Below, piece after piece: positions 24,176 to 31,865 of a DNA stretch of 64,000 bases. The notes under the pieces were generated by a model. It was not told the origin of the DNA. It ran no database searches and worked only from the letters and a program-made list of their open reading frames with translations. Every line of letters starts with the position of its first letter. Within the stretch, counting starts at the first letter, position 1. Made by a program: the position numbers and the translations under genes. The DNA lies in the NCBI GenBank assembly GCA_024403415.1, contig JAKSRY010000008.1, forward strand, positions 18,486 to 82,485, in the 5' to 3' direction. This DNA comes from Lachnospiraceae bacterium (lineage in GTDB: Bacteria; Bacillota; Clostridia; Lachnospirales; Lachnospiraceae).

Positions 24176-25717
24176 ATGAATACAATTACCTTTTGTATTG
24201 TGGCAGCGATTGTAGTATATCTTCTTGTTATGCTAGCCATAGGTTTTGTTTTTAGCTTTAAGAATGAAAGCAGTTCCGATTTCTATCTGGGTGGAAGAAA
24301 GATGGGACCGATAGTAACTGCTATGTCAGCCGAGGCTTCGGATATGTCCAGCTGGCTATTAATGGGACTTCCGGGTGTTGCATATCTTTCAGGTCTTGCT
24401 GATGCAGCATGGACAGCGATAGGACTTGGTGTTGGAACATATTTGAACTGGTTGTTTGTTTCAAAGAGACTTCGCAGATATTCAAGTCATTTGAATGCGA
24501 TTACTGTGCCTGAATTCTTTTCTAAGAGATTCAATGATAAAAAGTATATTTTGTCAGCAGTGGCAGGTATTGTAATAGTTATTTTCTTTATACCATATAC
24601 TGCATCAGGATTTGCAGCATGTGGTAAGTTATTTAATACATTATTTGATGTGGATTATACAACTGCCATGATTATCGCAGCAGTTATTATTTCAGCATAT
24701 ACCATCCTGGGTGGATTTAAGGCTGTATGTACTACAGACCTTATCCAGAGTATTGTTATGACGATTGCTCTTGTCGTTATCGTTGTGTTTGGTATCTCTC
24801 AGGCAGGAGGTGTTGATGCCGTTATTGACAACGCAAAGGAATTACCGGGGTACCTTGCCATGTCAGCTACGCATAATGCTGAAACCGGAGCATCTGCTCC
24901 ATATGGATTTATTACCATTATTTCAACAGCAGCGTGGGGCCTTGGATATTTTGGTATGCCACATATTTTGTTAAGATTTATGGCTATCAAAGATGAAAAG
25001 AAGCTTGTTCTTTCAAGAAGAATAGCAACAGTATGGGTATTTATAGCTATGTTTGTTGCTATATTTATCGGAATTATTGGCTCTGCGATGACTAAAGCAG
25101 GAAATCTTGAAAACTTAGAGGATTCTGAAACAATTATTGTTAAGATAGCAGATATTATCAGCCAGAACGGAATTCTCGCAGCTCTTCTTGCCGGAGTTAT
25201 TCTTGCGGGAATCCTGGCAGCTACAATGTCAACAGCTGACTCACAGATGCTTGCAGCAGCATCAGGAATTTCACAGAATGTATTGGTTGAATTCTTTGGA
25301 ATTAAGCTTTCCAAGAAGATGAATGTATTGATTGCAAGATTAACAATACTTGCTATTAGTACAATAGCAGTATTCCTTGCATTAAATCCTGAATCAAGTG
25401 TATTTAAGATTGTTTCATTTGCATGGGCAGGTTTTGGAGGTGCATTTGGTGCAGTTGTAATTCTTGCATTATTCTGGAAGAGAATGAATCTTGCAGGTGC
25501 TATTGCAGGAATGGTTTCAGGTGGTGCTATGGTATTCATATGGAAATTCGTAGTAAGACCATTAGGTGGTTCATGGGATATATATGAACTGCTTCCGGCA
25601 TTTATAGTTTCATTTATTATTTCTGTCGTTGTAAGTCTTCTTACAAAAGCTCCTGATAAGGAGATAGTTGATACATTCGAAGCAGTTAAGACAGGGAAGT
25701 TAGAAGTAACTGAATAA
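24176..25717 (+). CDS. putP: Sodium/proline symporter (SSS family)
   Basis: A 513-residue sodium:solute symporter with about 13 membrane segments. Family marks include SDFYLGGRKMGPIVTAMSAEAS near residues 35-56, the SSWLLMGLPG segment, a GFKAVCTTDLIQ motif and the ATMSTADSQMLAA segment that carries sodium-site residues. PutP is the best match within the family because of the N-terminal block; substrate (proline versus pantothenate or another solute) is inferred. GAGGAGAG precedes the ATG. It is a single-gene unit with its own promoter and terminator, consistent with uptake as a nutrient or osmoprotectant route. Confidence 0.92.
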   Translation: MNTITFCIVAAIVVYLLVMLAIGFVFSFKNESSSDFYLGGRKMGPIVTAMSAEASDMSSWLLMGLPGVAYLSGLADAAWTAIGLGVGTYLNWLFVSKRLRRYSSHLNAITVPEFFSKRFNDKKYILSAVAGIVIVIFFIPYTASGFAACGKLFNTLFDVDYTTAMIIAAVIISAYTILGGFKAVCTTDLIQSIVMTIALVVIVVFGISQAGGVDAVIDNAKELPGYLAMSATHNAETGASAPYGFITIISTAAWGLGYFGMPHILLRFMAIKDEKKLVLSRRIATVWVFIAMFVAIFIGIIGSAMTKAGNLENLEDSETIIVKIADIISQNGILAALLAGVILAGILAATMSTADSQMLAAASGISQNVLVEFFGIKLSKKMNVLIARLTILAISTIAVFLALNPESSVFKIVSFAWAGFGGAFGAVVILALFWKRMNLAGAIAGMVSGGAMVFIWKFVVRPLGGSWDIYELLPAFIVSFIISVVVSLLTKAPDKEIVDTFEAVKTGKLEVTE

Positions 25718-25754
25718 GAAAATACTTAATGATTTATTAAGATTTGATTAAATT

Positions 25755-25786
25755 AGAGCTTAAGGGTTTGACCTTAAGCTCTTTTT
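25755..25786 (+). terminator. Rho-independent terminator after putP
   Basis: Eleven-base-pair stem AGAGCTTAAGG/CCTTAAGCTCT around a six-base loop, followed by TTTT. Confidence 0.85.
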
Positions 25787-25796
25787 GGCATAATAT
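25768..25796 (+). promoter_or_regulatory. Candidate promoter giving a leaderless VanZ-like transcript
   Basis: TTGACC (25768-25773) lies in the loop and right arm of the putP terminator; a 17-base spacer leads to TAATAT (25791-25796). The expected start at 25803-25804 coincides with the ATG of the next gene, which lacks a ribosome site. Confidence 0.5.
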
Positions 25797-25803
25797 TACC
25801 TTT

Positions 25804-26313
25804 ATGAAAAAAGGATTTATCGCTTTGGCAATTATATTATGGATTTTGTTTTTGGGATGTCTGGGGGCTGTTTTTTACCTTTCATTTCAGGACGGGGAGG
25901 CAGCTAAAGAATTCGGTTCTGATATTATTAAAAGTACTGCAAAATGGTACTATGGAACTGAAGATATAGCGCCTGATATAATGCTTGAATTTACATATAG
26001 GTTTAGACAGATAGGAAGAATTTTAATCTTCACCCTGCTTGGAATAATCGGTACGGCAACAATCCATGCGACTTTTTACAGACTTCATTGGGTTTTCAGG
26101 ACACTGATATCCATAACTTTACTAATTTTAGTGGCAGTATTTACAGAAAGATATAAAGTATATCTGCCCACAAGACATTTCAGTGAACGGGAAATGCTAT
26201 ACAGTATTTATGGAGTTCTTATCGGATTTGGAATAGTATCGATTATAACCAGTATATATACATTTGCCCACTATCTTAGTGGTAGAATTGCTAATACTAA
26301 AGTAAATGCATAA
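25804..26313 (+). CDS. VanZ-like membrane protein
   Basis: A 169-residue protein with four membrane segments (about 5-26, 68-90, 98-116 and 137-163). The pattern of a short extracytoplasmic region after segment one (FQDGEAAKEFGSDIIKSTA), the RQIGRILIFTLLGIIGTA segment and the TERYKVYLPTRHFSEREM turn before the last segment matches VanZ-like proteins, in which this turn is usually DExxQxFVPGRxFxxxD. Key residues are only partly kept, so the assignment is moderate. VanZ-like proteins are linked to glycopeptide resistance only in VanZ itself; that is not implied here. No Shine-Dalgarno sequence precedes the ATG. A longer reading from 25744 would span the putP terminator. Confidence 0.72.
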   Translation: MKKGFIALAIILWILFLGCLGAVFYLSFQDGEAAKEFGSDIIKSTAKWYYGTEDIAPDIMLEFTYRFRQIGRILIFTLLGIIGTATIHATFYRLHWVFRTLISITLLILVAVFTERYKVYLPTRHFSEREMLYSIYGVLIGFGIVSIITSIYTFAHYLSGRIANTKVNA

Positions 26314-26354
26314 AGAGTTAAAGATGAACCGATAATTCAATGATGTACCGAAGT

Positions 26355-26391
26355 TACCAGTGAAAGGCATAGAAAGACAGATTAACTGGTA
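26355..26391. other. Inverted repeat with TACCAGT arms
   Basis: Arms TACCAGT (26355-26361) and ACTGGTA (26385-26391) with a 23-base loop. The same TACCAGT core forms the middle of the long terminator 20 bases further on, so the two hairpins could exchange arms. Confidence 0.5.
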
Positions 26392-26410
26392 TATATAAAA
26401 TATATAAATT

Positions 26411-26459
26411 AAAAAATACCAGTAGAAAGCCATGAATGGAAAATCTACTGGTATTTTTT
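26411..26459. terminator. Bidirectional terminator between the VanZ-like gene and pyrI
   Basis: Sixteen-base-pair perfect stem (26411-26426 with 26444-26459, arms AAAAAATACCAGTAGA and its complement) with a 17-base loop and flanking A and T tracts. It serves the convergent VanZ-like and pyrBI units. The rest of 26314-26531 shows only the shorter related hairpin. Confidence 0.88.
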
Positions 26460-26531
26460 TGATAATGATGTGAATAATTACCTGTGATTCTAGAGTTTTT
26501 GATTCGATGCATGGCAATGATTCAATGGTAA

Positions 26532-26963
26532 TTATTTTATTTCTGAATATTTCTCTTCACAATACTTACATCTGTAAATCTCTTTTTCTTCATCAGCAAG
26601 GACAAAGACATGTGGTAAGCCCTGCTCGATAGATGTTATACAACGGGGGTTCTTACAGTGTATGACATTTTTAATTTCCTTTGGAAGGAATAAATCCTTC
26701 TTATCTACTATTTCTCCATCTTTAATTACATTAACGGTTATATTGTGATCAATAAATGCAAGTACATCGAGGTCTAACTGGTTGATGTCACATTCAACCT
26801 TGAGGATGTCCTTCTTACCCATCTTATTTGATTTTGCGTTTCGTATGATTGCAACTGTACAGTCAAGTTTATCAAGGCCAAGATGATGATATATCTGCAT
26901 TGATTTTCCGGCTTTAATATGATCAAGTACAAAGCCTTCTTCGATTTTTCCTATATTAAGCAT
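26532..26963 (-). CDS. pyrI: Aspartate carbamoyltransferase regulatory subunit
   Basis: A 143-residue regulatory chain of aspartate transcarbamoylase, which binds nucleotide effectors and tunes the catalytic trimer. The N-terminal allosteric domain is present (IEEGFVLDHIKAGKSMQIYH) and the C-terminal zinc domain has four cysteines in CKNPRC and CKYCEEKY. The protein is slightly shorter than the enterobacterial form, as in other Clostridia. It lies 26 bases downstream of pyrB on the same strand and has an AAGGA site, so the two are co-transcribed. The presence of pyrI indicates an allosteric dodecameric enzyme, unlike that of Bacillus. Confidence 0.95.
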   Translation of the reverse strand: MLNIGKIEEGFVLDHIKAGKSMQIYHHLGLDKLDCTVAIIRNAKSNKMGKKDILKVECDINQLDLDVLAFIDHNITVNVIKDGEIVDKKDLFLPKEIKNVIHCKNPRCITSIEQGLPHVFVLADEEKEIYRCKYCEEKYSEIK

Positions 26964-26989
26964 TTTGAGTCCTTTCTATTTTGTGCTAA

Positions 26990-27904
26990 TTAAACCTCTA
27001 TTTCTAATAAAGTAAGTATTAATGCCATTCGAACATATACCCCGTACTGAACCTGCTTGAAATATGCTGCACGGGGGTCTTCATCTACTTCAACAGAGAT
27101 TTCGTTTACTCTCGGAAGAGGGTGGAGCACAAGCATATCTTTCTTTGCATTTTCCATTTTGTTTTTGTCGAGAATATAGAAATCTTTTAATCTTACATAG
27201 TCCTCTTCATTAAAGAAACGTTCTCTTTGAACTCGTGTCATATATAGGAAATCAAGTTCAGGCATTACCTCATCAAGAGAAATGACCTGTTTATAAGGAA
27301 TTTTACGTTCCTTTAACTGCTCCTTAATATAACTTGGAACCTTCAATTCCGGAGGTGAGATAAATACGAAGTTGATATTTGGATATCTCATCAATGCATT
27401 TATGAGAGAATGAACTGTTCGGCCGAATTTAAGGTCACCGCAGAGACCGATTGTGAAATCTTTAATGTCTCCTTTAAGGGATCTGATGGTCATTAGGTCA
27501 GTAAGCGTCTGGGTCGGATGCTGATGCCCTCCGTCACCGGCATTGATTACTGGAATCGACGATTTACTGGCAGCTACCATAGGTGCACCTTCTTTTGGAT
27601 GTCTCATGGCACATATATTTGCAAAACAGGAAATGACTCTTATTGTATCTGAAACGCTTTCACCCTTTGAAGCAGAAGAGGAGTTGGCATCAGAAAAACC
27701 AATAACACTTCCACCCAGATTCAGCATGGCACTTTCAAAAGATAAACGAGTTCTTGTACTAGGTTCATAAAAACAGGTGGCAAGAATTTTTCCTTTGCAG
27801 GCATTGGCATATTTGGGCATGTTATGTTCAATGTCTGTGGCAAGAGTAAAAAGCTGTTCAAGCTCTTCGGTAGTAAAGTCCAAAGGACTCATCAAATGTC
27901 TCAT
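26990..27904 (-). CDS. pyrB: Aspartate carbamoyltransferase catalytic subunit
   Basis: Makes N-carbamoyl-aspartate, the committed step of pyrimidine synthesis. The 304-residue chain is of usual length. The carbamoyl-phosphate loop [16 protein letters not shown], the [15 protein letters not shown] loop and the C-terminal [10 protein letters not shown] motif are intact. GGAGG precedes the ATG. It is the first gene of the pyrBI operon; the 5' region (27905-28045) has a short inverted repeat but no clear PyrR-binding or UTP-sensing leader. No other pyr genes are nearby. Confidence 0.97.
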   Translation of the reverse strand: MRHLMSPLDFTTEELEQLFTLATDIEHNMPKYANACKGKILATCFYEPSTRTRLSFESAMLNLGGSVIGFSDANSSSASKGESVSDTIRVISCFANICAMRHPKEGAPMVAASKSSIPVINAGDGGHQHPTQTLTDLMTIRSLKGDIKDFTIGLCGDLKFGRTVHSLINALMRYPNINFVFISPPELKVPSYIKEQLKERKIPYKQVISLDEVMPELDFLYMTRVQRERFFNEEDYVRLKDFYILDKNKMENAKKDMLVLHPLPRVNEISVEVDEDPRAAYFKQVQYGVYVRMALILTLLEIEV

Positions 27905-27930
27905 AGAAGACCTCCTTTATTTATAGTCAT

Positions 27931-27960
27931 GCAGTTAATTTAATAATTTATAATAACTGC
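27931..27960. other. Inverted repeat in the pyrBI upstream region
   Basis: Arms GCAGTTA (27931-27937) and TAACTGC (27954-27960) around a 16-base AT-only spacer, about 27 bases upstream of the pyrB start. It could be an operator or a leader hairpin. The rest of 27905-28045 shows only weak promoter-like elements on the minus strand. Confidence 0.4.
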
Positions 27961-28045
27961 CAATATTAATTATCGATAAAATAGCACCGTTTCAAATCTA
28001 TTTATTTACGAAAAGGAAGAAAAAGATACCTGATGGTATTTCCTT

Positions 28046-28072
28046 AAAAAAAGGACGAGTAAATACTCGTCC
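28046..28072 (-). terminator. Rho-independent terminator after the nitroreductase gene
   Basis: On the minus strand GGACGAGTA/TACTCGTCC form a nine-base-pair stem with a two-base gap, followed by seven T (28052-28046). Confidence 0.88.
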
Positions 28073-28079
28073 CTTGGAA

Positions 28080-28619
28080 TTATTTAAATGTAAGTAAATC
28101 AGAAACTTCTTTACGTTTTGGAGCAGTAGGTGCTTCGTCAGGATATCCAATAGGAATAAGACAAGCGACCTCTTGAGTGTCAGGAATTTCGAGAATAGAA
28201 GAAACAACAGCATCATCAAATATTCCCATAATAACTGTTCCAAGACCGGCTTCGTGAGCTGCAAGAGTAAAACTCTGAGTTGCTATGCCGGTATCAAACA
28301 TTTGCCAACCATCTTTTTTATTTGTTGTATATGAACCATCTCTTTCAAAACCAGAACGGGATTTTACGAAAGCCATAACAACAAGCATTGGCGCCTGCTT
28401 AATAATTTCTCCGTTATGAGGAAAGGCTAATGTGCTTTCAGAAGCAACTTTGTCTTTTAAATCACCTTCAACAATATAATATCTTGCGATCTGGGTATTT
28501 TTCCATGATGGTGAAAATGAAGCTGCTTCAACAATATTTTCAATAATGGAATGATCTACCGCAACCGGCTTAAACTTACGAATACTGCGTCTGCCCTTAA
28601 TACATTCAATTGCTTCCAT
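28080..28619 (-). CDS. Nitroreductase family flavoprotein
   Basis: A 179-residue FMN-dependent oxidoreductase of the NfsA/NfsB-like superfamily. The N-terminal CIKGRRSIRKFKPVAVD motif contacts FMN phosphate; the SFSPSWKNTQIARYYIV segment and the glycine-rich AAHEAGLGTVIMGIF stretch complete the fold. Length is typical for the short type. AGGAGG lies upstream of the ATG. It forms a single-gene unit with a strong terminator. The physiological substrate (nitroaromatics, quinones or another oxidant) cannot be read from sequence. Confidence 0.92.
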   Translation of the reverse strand: MEAIECIKGRRSIRKFKPVAVDHSIIENIVEAASFSPSWKNTQIARYYIVEGDLKDKVASESTLAFPHNGEIIKQAPMLVVMAFVKSRSGFERDGSYTTNKKDGWQMFDTGIATQSFTLAAHEAGLGTVIMGIFDDAVVSSILEIPDTQEVACLIPIGYPDEAPTAPKRKEVSDLLTFK

Positions 28620-28668
28620 AAGTACACCTCCTAAATTTTTAATAATTTTATCATACCCCTAAATGAGT

Positions 28669-28697
28669 TTGCAATAGGGATTCGTTTTTAGTATACT
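28669..28697 (+). promoter_or_regulatory. Probable sigma-A promoter of the PH-domain gene
   Basis: TTGCAA (28669-28674), a 17-base spacer and TATACT (28692-28697), about 45 bases upstream of the start codon, which has an AAAGGAG site. Confidence 0.65.
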
Positions 28698-28741
28698 TTA
28701 TTATAGTTATTAATGAATCTAACTCTGAAAGGAGCAAACAT

Positions 28742-29152
28742 ATGAAGAAAGAAGATGCAGTATATTTTGAAAGAAAAAGATGGGGATTTTTTGGATTGCC
28801 ATTTACTTTTACAACCTATCTGATTAACGAAGAGTTTCTGACTGTGGATAAAGGTTTTTTTAATAGAATTGAAGATGACTGTTATCTTTATAAAATTCAG
28901 GATGTAAAGCTTAAGAGAACCTTTTGGAACAGATTATTCAAGATAGGTTCAGTCATCTGTTATACAGGTGATTTTACAGATAATACACTGATTATTAAAA
29001 ATGTTAAGCGTTCAAGAGAAATTAAGGATTATATTTTAGTTAAATCAGAGGAATGCAGACTTAAAAGAAGAACACTTAATACACAGAATATCGGTATACA
29101 TCCGGATATGTTTGAGGAATTGGATTCTGATGGAATTCCGGAGGATATTTAA
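28742..29152 (+). CDS. Bacterial PH-domain protein
   Basis: A 136-residue protein. Residues 8-100 match the bacterial pleckstrin-homology fold of the DUF304 type: ERKRWGFFGLPFTFTTYLIN, the TVDKGFFNRIEDDCYLYKIQDVK strand pair, and TLIIKNVKRSREIKDYIL as the C-terminal helix. Unlike membrane-bound relatives it has no clear hydrophobic span, so it should be cytoplasmic or peripheral. The C-terminal 35 residues are acidic (IHPDMFEELDSDGIPEDI) and may be disordered. It stands alone behind its own promoter. Fold assignment is moderately sure; function is unknown. Confidence 0.78.
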   Translation: MKKEDAVYFERKRWGFFGLPFTFTTYLINEEFLTVDKGFFNRIEDDCYLYKIQDVKLKRTFWNRLFKIGSVICYTGDFTDNTLIIKNVKRSREIKDYILVKSEECRLKRRTLNTQNIGIHPDMFEELDSDGIPEDI

Positions 29153-29170
29153 TTAAATAGTTTTATGGCT

Positions 29171-29193
29171 ATGGGCGTGTGATGCACGCCCAT
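29171..29193 (+). terminator. Hairpin after the PH-domain gene, probable weak terminator
   Basis: Nine-base-pair stem ATGGGCGTG/CACGCCCAT with a five-base loop. Only a short T-rich tail follows, so termination may be partial and allow readthrough into folC. Confidence 0.5.
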
Positions 29194-29224
29194 TTACTAT
29201 GATTATAGTAATATAGGTGATATC

Positions 29225-30463
29225 GTGATAAGACTTGGTTTGGAGAGCATAGCCAATTTATGCGAACAACTAAATAATCCCCAGAATAATTTACAGTTTA
29301 TACATGTTGCCGGGACTAATGGAAAAGGCTCTACTTGCGCTTTTATTGAAAGCATATTGAAGGAGGCAGGGATCAAGGTTGGTGTATTTACATCGCCGGC
29401 TGTGTTTTCGAGAGAAGAAGTCATTAGAATAAATAAGCACCCAATAACAAAGGCAAGGTACGATAAAGAATATGATATAGTTATGCATGCCTGTGATGAA
29501 ATTGTCAAAAAAGGCGCATACAGACCTACAGAATTTGAAATAGAAACTGCGCTTGCATTAAATTATTTTAATGAAGAAGGCTGTGAAGTTGTTGTAATTG
29601 AATGTGGAATGGGTGGGGAAACTGATGCCACGAATGTAATCAGTAATACCGGAGTTTGTGTGTTTACATCCATATCGATTGACCATACGGATTATCTTGG
29701 AGCGACCATTGAAGATATAGCTAAAATTAAAGCGGGGATAATTAAACATAATTCAAGAGTAGTTATTTCTGAAAATAATAAGAATGCAATATCTGTAATT
29801 AAAGAAAAAGCAGAAGACAACGAAAGTCACGTTATAATATCAAAAGTTCGTTCTTTTAAGAAAGGAGAGCTTGGGTTAACGGGAATCTGTCAAAATGAAA
29901 ATGCTTCGTTAGCTTTTGATGCAGTTAATGCATTTGTTTCATATGCTAAAGGTAATTTGAAAAAGATTAATCCTGTATTGGTCGAAAAATTAACTGCTAT
30001 AGATGATAAGATAATTAGAAAAGGATTAAAGAATACACAAAATCCCGGAAGATTTGAGAAAATCTGGGATAAGCCAGTTGTTATTATTGATGGAGCACAT
30101 AACAAAGGGGCAGCTATTGCACTTAAAGATAATTTATTGAAGTATTATGCCGGAAAAGATATATATATGATAAGCGGTATGCTGGTAAATAAAGATCATA
30201 AAAGTGTTATGGAAGAACTTGCTCCACTTGCTAAAAATTTATTTACTGTATCAACGTCCGGTGGCAGGTGCTATGGTGCAGAAGAACTGGCCAGAGATGT
30301 TCTTGAATATAACCATAATGTTACAGCAATAGGCGGCGTGGAGGAAGCGCTGGAATTGTCGTTAGTGCTTGCCAATAAAAGTGGTGTTATAGTGGTTTTT
30401 GGAACATTCACAATTCTTGAAAAGGTTAAGAAAAAGATAAAATTATGGAAAAATATGAAGTAA
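29225..30463 (+). CDS. folC: Folylpolyglutamate synthase / dihydrofolate synthase family
   Basis: Adds glutamate to folates (and to dihydropteroate). The 412-residue protein has the Mur-ligase-like P-loop IHVAGTNGKGSTCAF, the GMGGETDATNVI and SIDHTDYLG motifs and a C-terminal domain (VVIIDGAHNKGAAIALKDNL, NKDHKSVMEEL). It starts with GTG behind an AGGTG site; the N-terminus is some 15-20 residues shorter than many homologues but keeps the GLESIANLCEQLNNPQ helix. No better start exists, since an in-frame stop lies 45 bases upstream. First gene of a folate group; its end overlaps the next gene by 19 bases. Confidence 0.92.
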   Translation: MIRLGLESIANLCEQLNNPQNNLQFIHVAGTNGKGSTCAFIESILKEAGIKVGVFTSPAVFSREEVIRINKHPITKARYDKEYDIVMHACDEIVKKGAYRPTEFEIETALALNYFNEEGCEVVVIECGMGGETDATNVISNTGVCVFTSISIDHTDYLGATIEDIAKIKAGIIKHNSRVVISENNKNAISVIKEKAEDNESHVIISKVRSFKKGELGLTGICQNENASLAFDAVNAFVSYAKGNLKKINPVLVEKLTAIDDKIIRKGLKNTQNPGRFEKIWDKPVVIIDGAHNKGAAIALKDNLLKYYAGKDIYMISGMLVNKDHKSVMEELAPLAKNLFTVSTSGGRCYGAEELARDVLEYNHNVTAIGGVEEALELSLVLANKSGVIVVFGTFTILEKVKKKIKLWKNMK

Positions 30464-30927
30464 TATTAAAAGATGCTGAATATATTGAGCATATAAGAAG
30501 AATAGAAGAGCTTGAGGCTGAAAGGATATTTGACAGGCATAATATAAGCCATTTTCTTGATGTTGCAAGAATTGGAATGTTAATAAATCTAACAGAAGAA
30601 TATGGTATCGAAAAAGATATGATATATGCAGCGGCATTACTTCATGATGTCGGCCGTGATGTGCAGTATATTGATGGCACTCCTCATGAAAAGGCCTCAG
30701 TACCTATTGCAAAAGAAATTCTTTCAAGAACTGAGTACTCGACTAAAGAAATTGAACTGATACTGAAAGCAATAAATGATCACAGAACTAAAGAGATTAA
30801 AGACGAAAAATCACTCTCAGGACTTATTTATCGAGCTGACAAGATGTCCAGACCGTGCTACCTGTGTAATGTCGAGAAGGACTGCAACTGGACAGATGAA
30901 AAGAAAAATAAGAGATTGATTTGGTAA
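30445..30927 (+). CDS. HD-domain phosphohydrolase in the folate gene cluster
   Basis: A 160-residue HD-superfamily protein. Metal ligands expected of the family are seen: His32/His36 in DRHNISHFLDV, the HD pair His67-Asp68 in LLHDVGRDV and Asp in YRADKMSRPC. The C-terminus has a cysteine cluster CYLCNVEKDC that may bind a metal. It overlaps folC and precedes folP, so it is probably translated with them. HD proteins in folate clusters have been suspected to act on phosphorylated pterins; here that is an inference, since no Nudix-type dihydroneopterin triphosphatase and no folE are in view. Substrate is unknown. Confidence 0.85.
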   Translation: MEKYEVILKDAEYIEHIRRIEELEAERIFDRHNISHFLDVARIGMLINLTEEYGIEKDMIYAAALLHDVGRDVQYIDGTPHEKASVPIAKEILSRTEYSTKEIELILKAINDHRTKEIKDEKSLSGLIYRADKMSRPCYLCNVEKDCNWTDEKKNKRLIW

Positions 30928-30991
30928 GCTATTTGTGCCGCAGCTTGCATACTACATGAAAATTAGTACGAAAAATATAATGGAGATAAGT

Positions 30992-31765
30992 ATGAAAACA
31001 TCTATAATGGGAATTTTGAATGTCACTCCGGATTCATTTTCAGATGGTGGCAAATATGAAAATAAAAGTGGTTTACTGGATATTGATATTGCTCTTAAAC
31101 ATGTCGAAAGAATGATAGCAGATGGAGCCGCAATAATCGATGTTGGAGGTGAGTCCACTCGTCCGGGATTTACTATCGTTGAAGCCGAAGATGAGATGCA
31201 AAGAGTATTACCCGTGATTGAAGCGATAAAACAACGTTTTGATATCAAGATTTCAATCGATACATATAAACCGCAGGTTGCGGTTGCAGCTGTCAGAGCA
31301 GGGGCAGATATCATCAATGATGTGAGAATTAATGGATTTGATATCGAAATGGCTAAAGCAATTAGTGAAACTGGGGCAGAATATATTCTTACGCATAATA
31401 GCCCTTCATATCAAAATTTAAATGTTGATATACTTGAGACAACTAATATGTATATAAATGCCGGCGTGGACAAAAATAAAATTATCCTTGATCCGGGCAT
31501 AGGATTTAATAAGTCTTATGAGCAAAATATAGAAGCACTTCGTGAACTTAATAGCTTTTGCAATTTAGGTTATCCAGTATTACTTGGAACATCTAATAAA
31601 TCTGTTATTGGTAATGCTCTTGATTTGCCTGTGGGAGAGCGCCTTGAGGGTACAATTGCAACATCAGTTCTTGCTGTTAAGGCTGGAGTTAAATATATAA
31701 GAGTGCATGATGTGAAAGCAAACTATAGGGCTGTTAAAATGGCAGAAGCTATTTTATTTAGTTAG
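30992..31765 (+). CDS. folP: Dihydropteroate synthase
   Basis: Condenses p-aminobenzoate with hydroxymethyl-dihydropterin diphosphate; target of sulfonamides. The 257-residue TIM-barrel shows MGILNVTPDSFSDGGKY, DVGGESTRPG, SIDTYKPQVA, NDVR and the LDPGIGFNKS phosphate site. The ATG is chosen for GGAG six bases upstream; an upstream TTG at 30935 would add 19 unlikely residues before the conserved start. It lies 64 bases after the HD gene. No sulfonamide-resistance insertion is apparent near the conserved loops. Confidence 0.96.
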   Translation: MKTSIMGILNVTPDSFSDGGKYENKSGLLDIDIALKHVERMIADGAAIIDVGGESTRPGFTIVEAEDEMQRVLPVIEAIKQRFDIKISIDTYKPQVAVAAVRAGADIINDVRINGFDIEMAKAISETGAEYILTHNSPSYQNLNVDILETTNMYINAGVDKNKIILDPGIGFNKSYEQNIEALRELNSFCNLGYPVLLGTSNKSVIGNALDLPVGERLEGTIATSVLAVKAGVKYIRVHDVKANYRAVKMAEAILFS

Positions 31766-31865
31766 TTCCAAAATGCAATTGTTGTGCTGAAATAGTCGAT
31801 TAACATTTATAAATGGCATTACTTGTTAAAACTATAGATGGTTGTTTTTCTCAAAGGAGAAGAAA

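Noticed and set aside
24799-25539. 246-codon reading frame on the minus strand inside putP
   Set aside because: Fully antisense to a clear transporter gene; its hydrophobic composition mirrors the transporter codons and no ribosome site or family match is seen.
29165-29224. Longer folC start upstream of GTG 29225
   Set aside because: An in-frame TGA at 29180 blocks extension and no ATG, GTG or TTG lies between.
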